From Mimachlamys varia (taxonomy: Eukaryota > Mollusca > Bivalvia > Pectinida > Pectinidae), in the NCBI GenBank assembly GCA_947623455.1, contig OX392532.1, positions 47,247,058 through 47,311,057 on the forward strand: a stretch of DNA of 64,000 nucleotides, written 5' to 3'. The notes under the pieces were generated by a model. The model did no database searches. It saw nothing but the letters and a program-made list of their open reading frames with translations, and was not told the origin of the DNA. The position numbers and the translations under genes were made by a program. How positions within the stretch are numbered: position 1 is the stretch's first letter; the number at the start of each line of letters is the position of its first letter. Positions 12,401 through 23,500 of the stretch are shown piece after piece.

Positions 12401-14513
12401 CCCAAAATTGACCCCACACTGTATGACCTCATCGGCTAACATTGTATGAAGTTACACCATAAATCCATTAATCCTTTCTGAAGTTATCATCTGGAAACAA
12501 GATTTGACAATCTATTTTTAGCAACAGTGACCTTGTAATTCAAGATGTGTTTGTCTGATGAAGGTGACAGGGTATATATTGTACTAGTCATCGGAACGTC
12601 ACATAAAACATTTATTGGTTATGTAAAATAATCTTTACATAAAAAAAGGATGTATTTCAGTGTTATCATAGCAAGTCTTTTTGTGTCTGTAAAGTGTTTC
12701 TAACAAACATGTAGCACTTCCCTTGCCATTGGCATGAAGCTCTCATGGAATAGAGGTTTAGTATCAATAACATGGTGCCTTGGCCTCACCTTTGTCGGTA
12801 GACTGGCTACCCTCTGTTGGTAGTTTGGCCGTACACTCGGTTTTCTCCTTCTCCTGCACCAATACACACTTCGTTTCTGAAATGAAATTAAGATCATGTA
12901 CAAACAGCATCAGATGTTCGCCTGCTAATGGTTTATTTTCTATTACAAAAGGAGAAAATTGAGATATTACTTTTTGGGCTGCAAACTCTTAATTCACTTC
13001 AAACTCAAAATATCTAGAGTTCCAAACAATGACTTTTGTTGTCATTTCTTCTTCTTTACTATTTGGAATTATTGTTATGATGGAAATTAGGAGACTGTCT
13101 TGAATTAAGAAGGAGAATATGTGCCCAATATTTAACAGCTAATCTATCTAAACAAAACTGATTATATCCAAGCCCCTTTTCTACTACATCAGTCCCTCAT
13201 TCTTCTACATATTAAAATTGCATCCAATTAAATAAGCATCCATGGGAACTTCAGTCGCACTTCAAGTTTACATGACAAATAATTGACTTGGCAGTCAACA
13301 TTTTATAAGTGACTCAGCATAACCAAACAGAATTTCTCAGGAAGAGTCCATTATTTATTGTATCTGGAGAGTCTATCATAAAAGGATCCTACGTTATTTG
13401 ACAGAAACAAAGAAATTATCAATTTTATTGTTTTAAAAGTCGAGTAAATACTCAATACTGACAGTTTTTTGCCATTATGATTCTCAACCAAGATCCCATA
13501 AACAGGAAAGAGAACAGTGTTTCCAACGGGGATCAGGATCGAACCCTCTACCTCCAGGTTCCTAGTCGGACGCTCTACCACTGAGCTATTTAAAGGAAAA
13601 TTTGCTCCAGCTCGAAGCAAGGTGACTGTATAATCCTATTAACAATTAAAATCTACCATGTGACACTATGGAAAGGGTCCATGGTACCAATTTATAATTG
13701 GATGTATATAAGAAATAGTGATAAAGATAGTGACATTAACTGAGGCTTGAACCCACAACCCTTGGCTCTCTAGTCTGCAAATCTTTTATAAATATAAAAA
13801 AAATCCCAAATTTGATTGAATGTCGAGATTTAAGTGAGTTGCAGAAACAAAAAAACAAATTTACCTCTATGGTTTTTGTAGCAGCCAACAGAACAACTGA
13901 AAACATAAAAACAGAGACATTTTATTTCAGTAATCTGAAATTCAATTAAGTTTTATGTATGCAACAATGAAATAATTTTCAACAAATTATTGTATGTTTG
14001 ATGCAACCATTTAATTACATGTCACTTGAGATATCGATGTCGCTTACTATTGCAGAGCACATTTTGGAAATTATTGTATGTTTGATGCAACCATTTAATT
14101 ACACGTCACTTCAGATATCGATGTCACTTACTATTGCAGAGCACATTTTGGAAATTATTGTATGTTTGATGCAACCATTTAATTACATGTCACTTGAGAT
14201 GTCACTTACTATAGCAGAGCACATTTTGGAAATTATTGTATGTTTGATGCAACCATTTAATTACACGTCACTTGAGATATCGATGTCACTTACTATTGCA
14301 GAGCACATTTTGGAAATTATTGTATGTTTGATGCAACCATTTAATTACACGTCACTTGAGATATCGATGTCACTTACTATTGTCACTTGAGATATCGATG
14401 TCACTTACTATTGTCACTTGAGATATCGATGTCACTTACTATTGCAGAGCACATTTTGGACATTTATACTTTGATGTCTCTTCTTCGCAGACTTGACATT
14501 TTATCCACGTCAT
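9467..14513 (-). CDS. ZNHIT3: Zinc finger HIT domain-containing protein 3 (ZNHIT3-like), five coding exons
   Basis: Coding exons, in transcript order: 14513-14440, 13896-13865, 12876-12790, 11223-11143 and 9660-9467. All introns are GT-AG, and the total is 468 nt (155 residues plus TGA), the same length as human ZNHIT3 as I recall it. Residues 6-35 or so form a zf-HIT finger: CQVC, then KYKCPKC, then YCSVGCYKNH and a following Cys (C2-C2-C2-HC pattern). An acidic linker (PEDDEEATED) leads to the C-terminal NPHLR and MQEPIFTEF motifs characteristic of ZNHIT3. The family acts in box C/D snoRNP assembly with NUFIP1 and as a nuclear-receptor cofactor. The first exon's acceptor is at 14533 and its frame stays open upstream of the ATG, so an upstream exon could lengthen the N terminus. 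Exon 1 and the stop codon each abut a tandem array copied from them, and intron 4 carries a third array. Confidence 0.9.
9835..10981. repeat. 40-bp array inside ZNHIT3 intron 4
   Basis: About 28 copies of a 40-bp unit (CTCGAGAAAGCAATACATAG plus AAAATGTAATTAGCCCAACA). It lies wholly between the exons at 9660 and 11143 and contains no recognisable exon sequence. Shorter units occur near 10640 and 10850. The 62-residue frame around 10167-10355 is a by-product. Confidence 0.93.
11350..11725. repeat. Diverged dispersed repeat, two monomers, in ZNHIT3 intron 3
   Basis: Two diverged copies of a roughly 150-170-bp monomer share phrases such as TTTTGAATAAACATC and CTAG(T/C)A(A/G)CTTCATTC. This resembles decayed mobile-element sequence. 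A short 14-bp tandem (CAGTTGGTCAAAAC, about seven degenerate copies) follows at about 11865-11965. Confidence 0.6.
12225..12545. repeat. Diverged tandem pair of roughly 180-bp monomers in ZNHIT3 intron 3
   Basis: The phrases GCTAACATTGTATGAAGTT, AAGTTATCATCTGGAAAC and CTATTTTTAGCAACAG each occur twice, about 180 bp apart. No coding potential is seen. Confidence 0.65.
13530..13610 (-). repeat. tRNA-like fragment (decayed SINE head or tRNA pseudogene)
   Basis: The minus strand has an A-box-like TAGCTCAGTGGTAGAGC and a B-box-like GGGTTCGATCC at tRNA spacing. The acceptor stem does not pair and the T stem has mismatches, so a working tRNA is unlikely. Similar weaker B-box remnants occur near 13745, 14625 and 14865. 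Confidence 0.5.
13998..14460 (-). repeat. 84-bp array copied from ZNHIT3 exon 1 end plus splice donor
   Basis: Units of about 84 bp. On the minus strand each of four units holds the last 20 or so coding bases of exon 1 (CCAAAATGTGCTCTGCAATA) directly followed by the donor GTAAGTG or a close variant, then intron sequence. Two shorter 31-bp units near 14375-14435 keep only the donor part. The genuine exon is the 14440-14533 copy. The array extends only into the intron. The 130-residue plus-strand frame is an artefact of 84 being divisible by three. Confidence 0.9.
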
Positions 14514-14984
14514 TTTGTCTTTATCTTCTGAATCTGTAACAAACAACATTTTTCTGTAATAGATTTATATTCAAACTACCATTATGTATTTATAACAGGA
14601 GAGGAAAATACACATCCAGGTGGAATTTGAACCCGAGACTTTTTAAACTCCAGATGTACAGCCAACCAACGATCATTTGTGACTTCCCTCTATCTGCTTA
14701 CCAAGTCTTTGATCCCAAATTTAAGACACTCTTCCAGGCATACAATGTATTTTGTTGGGTGCCAAAATGTAACTTTCCAAACTCTAGGTGAACGTTTAAC
14801 AAAATTCCAATTGAGCTTTCTATCTATATCTATCTATAACTATCTGCACAGCCAGACCAGGGTTCAAACCTGGGACATTCTGATCTTTAGACGGCCCCTC
14901 AATTCACCAAATTAATGAGTTATCTGGTCGCCGACAATCAACCCTGTCCAGTTCCACTACATTCCTCTCCCTCCTTTTTATGCT

Positions 14985-15060
14985 GGTGTCCGGTTAAAAC
15001 GGCCTCACTGCAGTAACGGCCCTAGTAAAAATGGCCCTAGTTGAAACGGCCCTACTTTTA
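14985..15060 (+). repeat. Short tandem of a CGGCCCTA-type 16-17-mer
   Basis: Four or five degenerate copies of (A)AACGGCCCTAGT-like sequence. No function is visible. Confidence 0.5.
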
Positions 15061-15329
15061 TATAGGATATATATCATTATTGTTTGTTAATAAAGGTACA
15101 TGTACTATTAATAAATAAATATGTGTACATGTACAGACAAAAAAATATAGATGTGTTTGTGTTTTTCTTGATATAATTTCATTGATATATAATGGTAAAA
15201 ATCATTTAACTGTTCACTCACGGACAATGTATTCTACTAGAAAGGTTCATTAAATCAACTTAAAGAAATATATTGAAAATAAACATATAGAACATTTAAT
15301 AGAATATTAAACAAATAATAAATTTAATT

Positions 15330-16130
15330 ACAACAAGAGGCCCAATGGGCCTGCATCGCTCACCTGGTATCAATCTCTGACTTATATTATAGTGTAACCC
15401 TAAAGTCCCCTAAAATCTTTTACTGTAAGACATTTAGAAGAACATGTTAAGATTTAAACATATTTTACCCCTCTGACCTTATAAGACAACATCATTTTTA
15501 TTTTCAAATTTTTTTTGGCTTCATCCCAGGACGCTACCAGCCAAATATCATGTCTCTAGGCATTTGGGTTTATCAGAAGAAGTCGCTCAAAGCTTTTAAC
15601 AGATTTGACCACTGTGACCTTTAATATGGGTCAAGCTCATTTTCCTTCCCAAAGTTTGTCGGGCTTCATATAAGAAACCTTTCAGCCAAATATCATGCTT
15701 CTAGGGCTTTTGGTATTTCAGAAGAAGTCGTTTGAAGGTTTTAACAGATTTGACTCCTGTGACCTTGAATATAAGTCAAGGTCATTTCTTTTCGCAACCT
15801 TTTTTGGGCTTAATCCAAGGAAGCTACCGGTCAAAAATCATGTTTCTAGGGCTTTTGGTACTTCAGAAAAAGCCGTTTGAAGGTTTTAACAGATTTGACC
15901 CCTGTGACCTTGAATATAGGTCAAGGTCATTTCTTTTCGCAAACTTTGTCGGGCTTCATCCAAGAAACCTTTCAGCCAAATATCATGCTTCTAGGGATTT
16001 TGGTATTTCAAAAGAAGTCGTTTAAAAGGTTTTAACAGATTTGACCTTTGTGACCTTGAATATAGGTCAAGGTCATTTCTTTTCCCAAACTTTATCGGGC
16101 TTCATCCAAGGAACCTTTCAGGATATAATC
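15330..16130 (+). mobile_element. Dispersed element with roughly 140-bp internal monomers
   Basis: The element begins with a palindromic head (AGGCCCAATGGGCCT, then GCATCGCTCACCTG) common in bivalve genomes. It then has about four diverged monomers of 135-145 bp, each containing TTCAGCCAAATATCATG-like and TTTTAACAGATTTGACC phrases and an inverted pair TGACCTTG-N9-CAAGGTCA. The same family reappears in opposite orientation at 63480-64000. No transposase or RT frame is present, so it is non-autonomous or a fragment. Confidence 0.65.
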
Positions 16131-16589
16131 CTTTCAAAATATAATCATTGTATTCAAATCATGAAACTGTTACAGTATTTCATTTTACTAATAGTCATAG
16201 GTATTATGCATTTGATGTTAATTAAAATGGACAATATGACATATTATTCACTCACCAATTAAAACATGATCGATAATCATAACTGGTAAACAATAATCAA
16301 CCGTTAATCAATCATTTCCGATCATCGACACACCACTAGTTACCACTGTCTGTCCCGTTCCATGGTAATGTAACCAGCTTATTTAAATAACTACTGATCC
16401 GATTGTCTTCAAACTTTGCATACATAATAAGCATGAAGAACTAATTTCATATGGGGGCGGGGGCATTAATATGTCTCAGACATTTCTAGTCTGAGTCTTC
16501 GCCTCCGTAGACACAATAACTTTATTTACAACGTATACAACCCATGCTTGACCAATTGTGTAACAGCAGAAAGGTAAAATGTGCCACCC

Positions 16590-16880
16590 AGACCACAGGG
16601 ACATGTATAGACTAGTGATAAATACCTATATTTAGTATAGGTGTTCATCACTAATTTTGTCATGTAGGTCTATACTGTCCCTGTGCCCATACTGTGGTTC
16701 ACCTGCAGGTTCACAAGGTCACACAAAGACTTCTATATTATATTGTTTGACTTACAGTTGCTGGGTGTGTGTAGTATTGAGATACGTAAATATACACACA
16801 GCAACTGTAAGTCAAACAATATCAATGTAAAAGTCTTTGCAGGTCCCTGCGCCTTGGTCACACAAATATGTTGTGTATAC
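16590..16880. mobile_element. Fold-back element: two adjacent hairpins
   Basis: A 23-bp perfect inverted repeat (16741-16763 versus 16799-16821) has a 35-bp loop. Its arms extend outward imperfectly through CAAAGACTT/AAGTCTTTG to about 16700 and 16870. Just upstream, about 16594-16685 forms a second imperfect hairpin (CACAGGGACA and TATAGAC paired with GTCTATACTGTCCCTGTG). This looks like a MITE or fold-back insertion. AT-rich TATACA-like sequence follows to about 16960. Confidence 0.65.
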
Positions 16881-17112
16881 TATATACATTTTGTATACAT
16901 TGTATATATCTACATTAATATTGTATACACAATATATTTGTGTGTCCAGCACCTGTACATGTGTATATACTTAACCAAATGATCTGATAGCCGCCTATCA
17001 TAAGTCCAATTTCGCTTCTATATAAATTTCTGCCTTTTGTTTTTGTGTACTCTGTATTTACATGTACACAAACAAATTAATTTGAATACTGAAGATTTAG
17101 GATTATATATAG

Positions 17113-18650
17113 TAGCTATGCCCAAGCAAAGGGGAGGTAACTCCTATTGAACACTGGCGAGTGAGCAAAAAAACGTCATAGAAATAGTCCTTCGGAAGTA
17201 CGGCGATTTTATCATATTTACCAGTGTTAAATGCAAAGATGGGTGATGTTATTTTAACATTCGATAACTCTCGTTGATTTACCAGCCAAAACAATGAGAG
17301 AATGGCCCCAAGGTAGATCGAGCGAGCCTGTCAAAGAAATGTCAAAGCTCTAATTTCCTTATTGAAGCGAGTAAATTAACCAAAGTCATATGAAAATGAA
17401 GAGAAATTAACAACAAAAATAATGATATGTTTGAATCCATGTGACATGACCGTTCTTGATGTGAAAATGAGGATTTTTGTCACCTAACGGTAAATCCAAG
17501 ATGGCGGACACGTGCTGTCAGATGGCCATTGGGAATGTAAACAAAGCGCTCAAAACATGTAAAAGTCTATATTTTCCAATGAAAGTTCTTTATTTAGTGA
17601 TCTTTCACAACTGTTAATCTTTCACAACTGTTAAGGTAAGATTAGTGTAGTTTTGAAAAGATTTATGTAATATATATGTAATAATGTAAAATTAGAACGT
17701 GAATCGGACTAGGTAAGACTTGACTCGATACAGTACTAGTGCGTAGTAGTACTGTACAGTAGGCTAGTAGGATAAGGAATATGTCGCACAATGTCTTCTC
17801 TTGATCATGTCAACTCATAACTTCGGATATTATTCTAAAGATAACTCTATTTCTTAACAATGATGTATTAGAAAATGTTAGCAATTGTGATTTGCATGAA
17901 ACCCATATAGAAAATGACACTTCCTTATTTGATCAATCAACCAAAAAATTGTTTTTACTAATATTTCTTAAATTGTACAATAACACATAAAATATTGTAA
18001 AATAATGGCACATATTGCATGTTGATAATATTTAATTGGGGACTTTTTCATTACAATTCAGTTTTCTATAAAATTACCAAACTTCGTTGTGCATTTTAAA
18101 TGCTTCAATATTATAAGTGTAAATTAAAGAGTGTAATTAATGTTTTAAGTTAAATAGAAGAATATTTTTCTAATCATGTTAATAGTTTTATTCATCCATC
18201 TACATATAAGCATTGCATTTACTTACAATATATTAAAACAAGTATATTGTATTATGTTTAATGACATCAGTTTGTGGACTGCTTTATTTATATATATAAA
18301 ACGTATGTCAATAGTCCATTTATGTTATCAATATCGGAGCTGTAGATATTTTTTAGAATGTTTGTGTTACTTTTTTAATCAGAATATAATATGACTTAAA
18401 TTCTGGTTAATGTTTTTTTGTTTTAACAGAAGTATTTTCCAAGTTATGGGTTGTATACGCTTTTTTCAGTTTTTTTTGGAAATCTCAACTTTGAAGATCA
18501 AAATTTCCGATTTTCGAAAATTCACTAAAAATTCAGTTTTTAAGATAAAATTGTTCTGATTGTTGTTTTATAATCAGGTGATGATACTCTTCAAAAAAAA
18601 GCTACTACATACTTCCAAATAATGCAGAAAAAAATGGTTGGGCATAGCTA
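17113..18650. mobile_element. Putative 1.54-kb non-autonomous DNA transposon
   Basis: TAGCTATGCCCAA at 17113-17125 is matched in inverted orientation by TTGGGCATAGCTA at 18638-18650, and both ends are flanked outside by TATATA (possible target duplication). The interior is AT-rich without a transposase. Near 17490 it carries CAAGATGGCGGAC, a YY1-like core overlapping an ATG, followed by a 38-codon frame and a strong donor-like AAG|GTAAGA at 17637. These could be coincidental or belong to the element. The short inverted repeat makes the call tentative. Confidence 0.45.
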
Positions 18651-18799
18651 TATATAGGCCTACATCTGTATTAACTGTTACAGTGAAATTATGCAAAAGG
18701 AGACCTAGTGTTTATACAGATTTTAAAAATCATTATATGTTGCCGCAAACCAAGCCCTTGCGTTCGGCGGCCAATATTTGTAAACTCACCGTACCGTCT

Positions 18800-18904
18800 C
18801 ACGTGTTTTTGAAATGGGTAATAAAAACACAAGCACGTGTTTGTTCTGGGTCGCCACGTGCTCTGCTCCCCTTAAGCTTACAGCTTACTGTCACAAACCA
18901 CGTG
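18800..18904. promoter_or_regulatory. Cluster of four canonical E-boxes (CACGTG)
   Basis: CACGTG occurs at 18800-18805, 18834-18839, 18855-18860 and 18899-18904: four sites in 105 bp, 472-576 bp upstream of the Nudix-PPP start codon. CACGTG is bound by bHLH factors of the MYC/MAX, USF, MITF/TFEB and CLOCK/BMAL types. The clustering is seen directly; a promoter or enhancer role is inferred from position. Confidence 0.5.
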
Positions 18905-19375
18905 TACGTCAACTGAAGCCGATGTGATGACTGTTGATTCTTCACGCAACCTCGAATCAATTTGTATCAAACGAATATGTGGAAGAAGAAGAATATCAAC
19001 TTAGTGCCAGCAGAATATGTACGCAGCGGTCTATTTTGAAGCATGCTGAAGTAAGGGATTTCCCGACAAGCGCCCTGACGACCTGGGCTCAAAAGTGATA
19101 ATGTATAGATTTATTTCATTGATTGCAGCAAAATGACCTTACGGGTATTGACAAGATATCAATTTTTTTAGGTGATATAGATAATCAGTATTAATATATA
19201 TTTGTTTGTTTTGAAGACAAAATAGGTATAATTTTATGATATATTAAATTATGAATTGATTGAATTTTTACGAGATTATCGTAGATCATGTCCTGTAGAA
19301 GAGCGCTCATGTTTACAGGGAAAATGAAAATAGTGTCGTCTGAAACAGTTGGCGATTTACAAAAAGGTCGTTGAA
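18905..19375 (+). promoter_or_regulatory. Presumed 5' flank and 5'UTR of the Nudix-PPP gene
   Basis: Unique sequence without repeats directly before the start codon. No clear TATA box. A CAG at 19346-19348 could be a splice acceptor for an upstream noncoding exon, but this is not certain. Confidence 0.4.
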
Positions 19376-20589
19376 ATGTCAGCGTTAAAAACATTAGAAT
19401 TTGTTAGCGTTTTGATTCACGATGTTGCGGAGACAAAGTTTTTGTTGACAAATATCCCGGAAAAGGGATTATGGCTGCCAACGGGAACGAAAGGCGAGGG
19501 GGAAACACTTCAAAATGTGGCTCTGCGGATCGCGAACGAGGTAAATGCACTTCAATTAACATCCTTATTGGTGATGCAAACGTACATGTCAATGATTTCT
19601 GTCCAAATATGCAATGGATCTGATGATGATTAGGGTGGGGGTGGGCTTTCCCTGATGGACCCCCCCCTCCCAATTTTCACATCAAACGAGTAACGGTTAT
19701 TTCCAAAAGTGTACTTGTACTGTTTTTTGGAGGGGATTATGTAGGTTGGGCACAATATTATAACGGTGCATACATACAAGTGTATGAGTAATACTGTATT
19801 TGGGAGACAGTTACTGGCTGAATTAGTACCGTTTCAGTAACAATTTTAATATGCATATTATATAGGTATATGTCAGTACTAACGATACAAAGTCCCTATC
19901 ATAAAGTCACACTTTGTACCTACCACAGGTCTCCCTAACCAACTTGATCATTATAAACTGGTTAACCCATGGCCATGAGATCATGTAATTGCATTGTTAT
20001 GCCTGCCAGTGTGAATTTGAAGTACAATGAATTTGAAATTTATTGAGTGATTAAGATAGTGCCACTGATGGAGCTCATTAAACCCATGACCCCTGACATG
20101 TGGCTGCCTGCTCAATGCTCTACCCCTGATCACGAGTTTAAAGGGAAATATTCCCTATAGCTGATGCTTATAAGTCAAATTACAATAAATCTATGCACAT
20201 ATCTTTTACAAATGTAAGCATGCACATTGGCAACCTTCATAAAGTTTCTAATTACTTTATTTTAGATACAGAAATAGTAACTATATTAAACCCGTAATCT
20301 TATCATTAATAAAAAATAATTAGTAACCCTCATTCAACAATTCTTTGAATTATTGTACCCAAAGACTCTTGTCTGAGTCTTTAAGATGTTTGCCCTCAAT
20401 CTACAATGTACTTTGTATTTTCTGTGATCAGAGTTAATCTGATGTTTGTTGCATATGTCCATTGAACAGGTGACAGGTCAGGATGTTGGAGTGAAGGGAT
20501 TATTGAAGACCAGCTTCATACACTTTGTCAACTCACCGTCGGTTGTCGTGGTGACATTCCTAATGAATCCTGTGGAGAGGCCAGACCTG
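19376..20589 (+). CDS. Exons 1-2: degenerate Nudix-like domain
   Basis: Exon 1 (55 codons, donor GAG|GTAAAT) and exon 2 (40 codons) encode a strand followed by [14 protein letters not shown] and RIANEVTGQD, the shape of a Nudix fold around the Nudix box. Against the signature Gx5Ex7REUxEExGU, residues Gly37, Glu43, Arg51, Glu55 and Gly58 fit, but the Glu after Arg and the second Glu of the EE pair are Ile and Val. Since those glutamates bind the metal in active family members, hydrolase activity is doubtful and a ligand-sensing role is possible. ATG at 19376 is the first in frame; the frame upstream has no ATG. Confidence 0.75.
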
Positions 20590-23500
20590 GTCAGTACATA
20601 CAACCCTTGTGTAAATAAAACAAACTTTGTAGAAGGGAGGTATTGGTATATAAAAATATATTTACATTTGCTCTACAACTCATTATAGGAACATTATCAG
20701 CAGATATGCTTTTCATTTGAGTATGAAAGCAAAAACTCTCCTGACTTAATACGATGTTTACTTAATGACGTCATATATATCAACCTGATTCATTGAGAGT
20801 TATTGATCTTGTCTTGTTTTACAGCATACAATACACACGTGAGTATACCAGGTACATTTTATACAGCGTAGTACAATACACTTGGTTGTATTTTCCAGTG
20901 TGCTAAGGAAGCAGTGTGGTTAAGTGAGGAACAAACGGAGAACAAGCTCAAGTCGTCAGAACTTTTAGGGGCGGAACCCATCAGCTTTATCCAACAAATA
21001 CAGAACGGTATTCTACTTTCTCTCCCCTGGGCTAGATTGATATTCTGTAAAAATCAACAGAAGTTATATTTAAAGTTAACACCTACAGGTGACCGTACCA
21101 GTGTTACACTGGAGTAAAGCCCAGCAGACATTGCATGTTTATGACATACCACATCTGTTAAAACGTTTTCATTTAAAATTCAATCATCCTAGATATTTTG
21201 TCCCGGAATACAACATGACAGGAATTTAACATTATCAAAATAAGTTCAAAGTTGTCTGTTTTTCATCTAAAATAAATGATTTTAAATTTCCAAGGGCCCT
21301 GTTTTAAGATTACTGGAGAAAACTGAGAAAGTAAATGTACCATAAACTGATGTCTTGTTCCCTAGGGGCCATCGTCACTAACTCGCTGAGTGAGACAAAC
21401 GTTGAGTATGTGGACACAGAATCTATCACGGACCTGTCACAAATCACAGCACAGGAGGCACTCATCAAGTCTGCCAAGTTTGGCAGGAAAGGTACTCTCT
21501 TCATTTCATTTGTCTTTCTGGTTCTGTCTACTAGTATTAGGATCATTGCAGATACCACTGAATAGGGTAAAAAGCTCCAGATCTAGAGTATCTAGAGCTT
21601 TCTTCCCACTATAAAGTTAGAGGGTACACATATATACAGTCATATGTGTTAGATACGACCTATACATTTTGGTATTTGACATATTGAAATTTCAAGAAAA
21701 CCATGACCAGATAAGCTTGCATGAAGATAAAAAGGATGATTAATAAACTTGCTTTAACACATGCAAATGTCTCTTGTCTCTGAACACATCCAAAAGTGCC
21801 TTGTCCCTAAACACATCCAAATGTCTCTCGTCGCTGAACACATCCAAATGTCTCTCCTCGCTGAACACATCCAAATGTCTCTCGTCGCTGAACACATCCA
21901 AATCTCTCGTGTCTCAACACAATTCATCCAAATGTATCTCGTCGCTGAACACATCCAAATGTCTCTCGTCGCTGAACACATCGAAATGTCTCTTGTCGCT
22001 TACCAGTTCCTTCAATTTACAGAACAAGACCTGTTTTTCAAAGAGTTCATGAGTTGGTGTTTGCCAAGCCAGACGATGAACTTTGAAGTTTTTCGAGCGT
22101 TCATCACACACAAGGGGGCGAGAGCAGACTTGGTGGAAGATTTCTTCAGGTAGGTACAGGACAGACTTGGTGAAGATTTCTTCAGGTAGGTACAGGACAG
22201 ACTTGGTGAAGATTTCTTCAGGTAGGTGACAGGACAGACTTGGTGAAGATTTCTTCATGTAGGTGACAGGACAGACTTAGTGAAGATTTCTTCAGGTAGG
22301 TGACAAGACAGACTTGGTGAAGATTTCTTCAGGTAGGTGACAGGATAGACTTGGTTAAGATTTCTACAGGTAGGTGACAGGACAGACTTGGTGAAGATTT
22401 CTACAGGTAGGTGACAGGACAGACTTGGTGAAGATTTCTTCATGTAGGTGACAAGACAGACTTGGTGAAGATTTCTTCAGGTAGGTGACAGGACAGACAT
22501 GGTGAAGATTTCTTCAGGTAGGTTACAGAACAGACTTGGTGAAGATTTCTTCAGGTAGGTGACAGGATAGACATGGTGAAGATTTCTTCAGGTAGGTGAC
22601 AGGATAGACTTGGTGAAGATTTCTTCAGGTAGGTGACAGGATAGACTTGGTGAAGATTTCTTCAGGTAGGTGACAGGATAGACTTGGTGAAGATTTCTTC
22701 AGGTAGGTGACAGGATAGACATGGTGAAGATTTCTTCAGGTAGGTGACAGGATAGACATGGTGAAGATTTCTACAGGTAGGTGACAGGACAGACTTGGTG
22801 AAGATTTCTTCAGGTAGGTGACAAGACAGACTTGGTGAAGATTTCTTCAGGTAGGTGACAAGACAGACTTGGTGAAGATTTCTTCAGGTAGGTGACAGGA
22901 TAGACTTGGTGAAGATTTCTTCAGGTAGGTGACAGGATAGACTTGGTGAAGATTTCTACAGGTAGGTGACAAGATAGACTTGGTGAAGATTTCTACAGGT
23001 AGGTGACAGGACAGACTTAGTGAAGATTTCTTTAAGATTACATATTTTTCTTCACCAAAGCACCTTAAAAAATGGATTTGAAAAAGAGAAAACATTTCAA
23101 AAATGTAAATGCAGGTAGAATAATAGGAAGCTATACAGTTTTCTTTATTAGAAGAACTTGAAGTACTTGGAAACAAGAGATTTCACTTACTGGAAGGTAA
23201 ATGAATCTTTGGTGATATTGCCTTCATCACAGACCAGTCGTACCACAGGCTTTGTCATTGTGGAATTGAGATTATCACATATTGTAACTGCAGGGCGTTT
23301 GATACACACAAGAGAAGAATGCTGAACTTCAAGGAAGTATTGCTGGGCCTGGCAGCCATCGAACCCAGCACACAACATGGTGGAATGCCAGCAGAGATGA
23401 GATGCAGATATATTTTCCGGTTTTATGACAAAAATATGGACAGTTCCTTACAGTTTTCAGAATTCAGGTAACTAGTTCTGTGAAGACTGTAAGGCTTTAT

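Noticed and set aside
13530..13610. Functional tRNA gene
   Set aside because: A and B boxes are present but acceptor and T stems do not pair; better read as a SINE head or pseudogene.
17490..17640. First coding exon at ATGGCGGAC with donor AAG|GTAAGA
   Set aside because: The frame stops just before the donor, and the segment lies inside an inverted-repeat element; kept only as a possibility.
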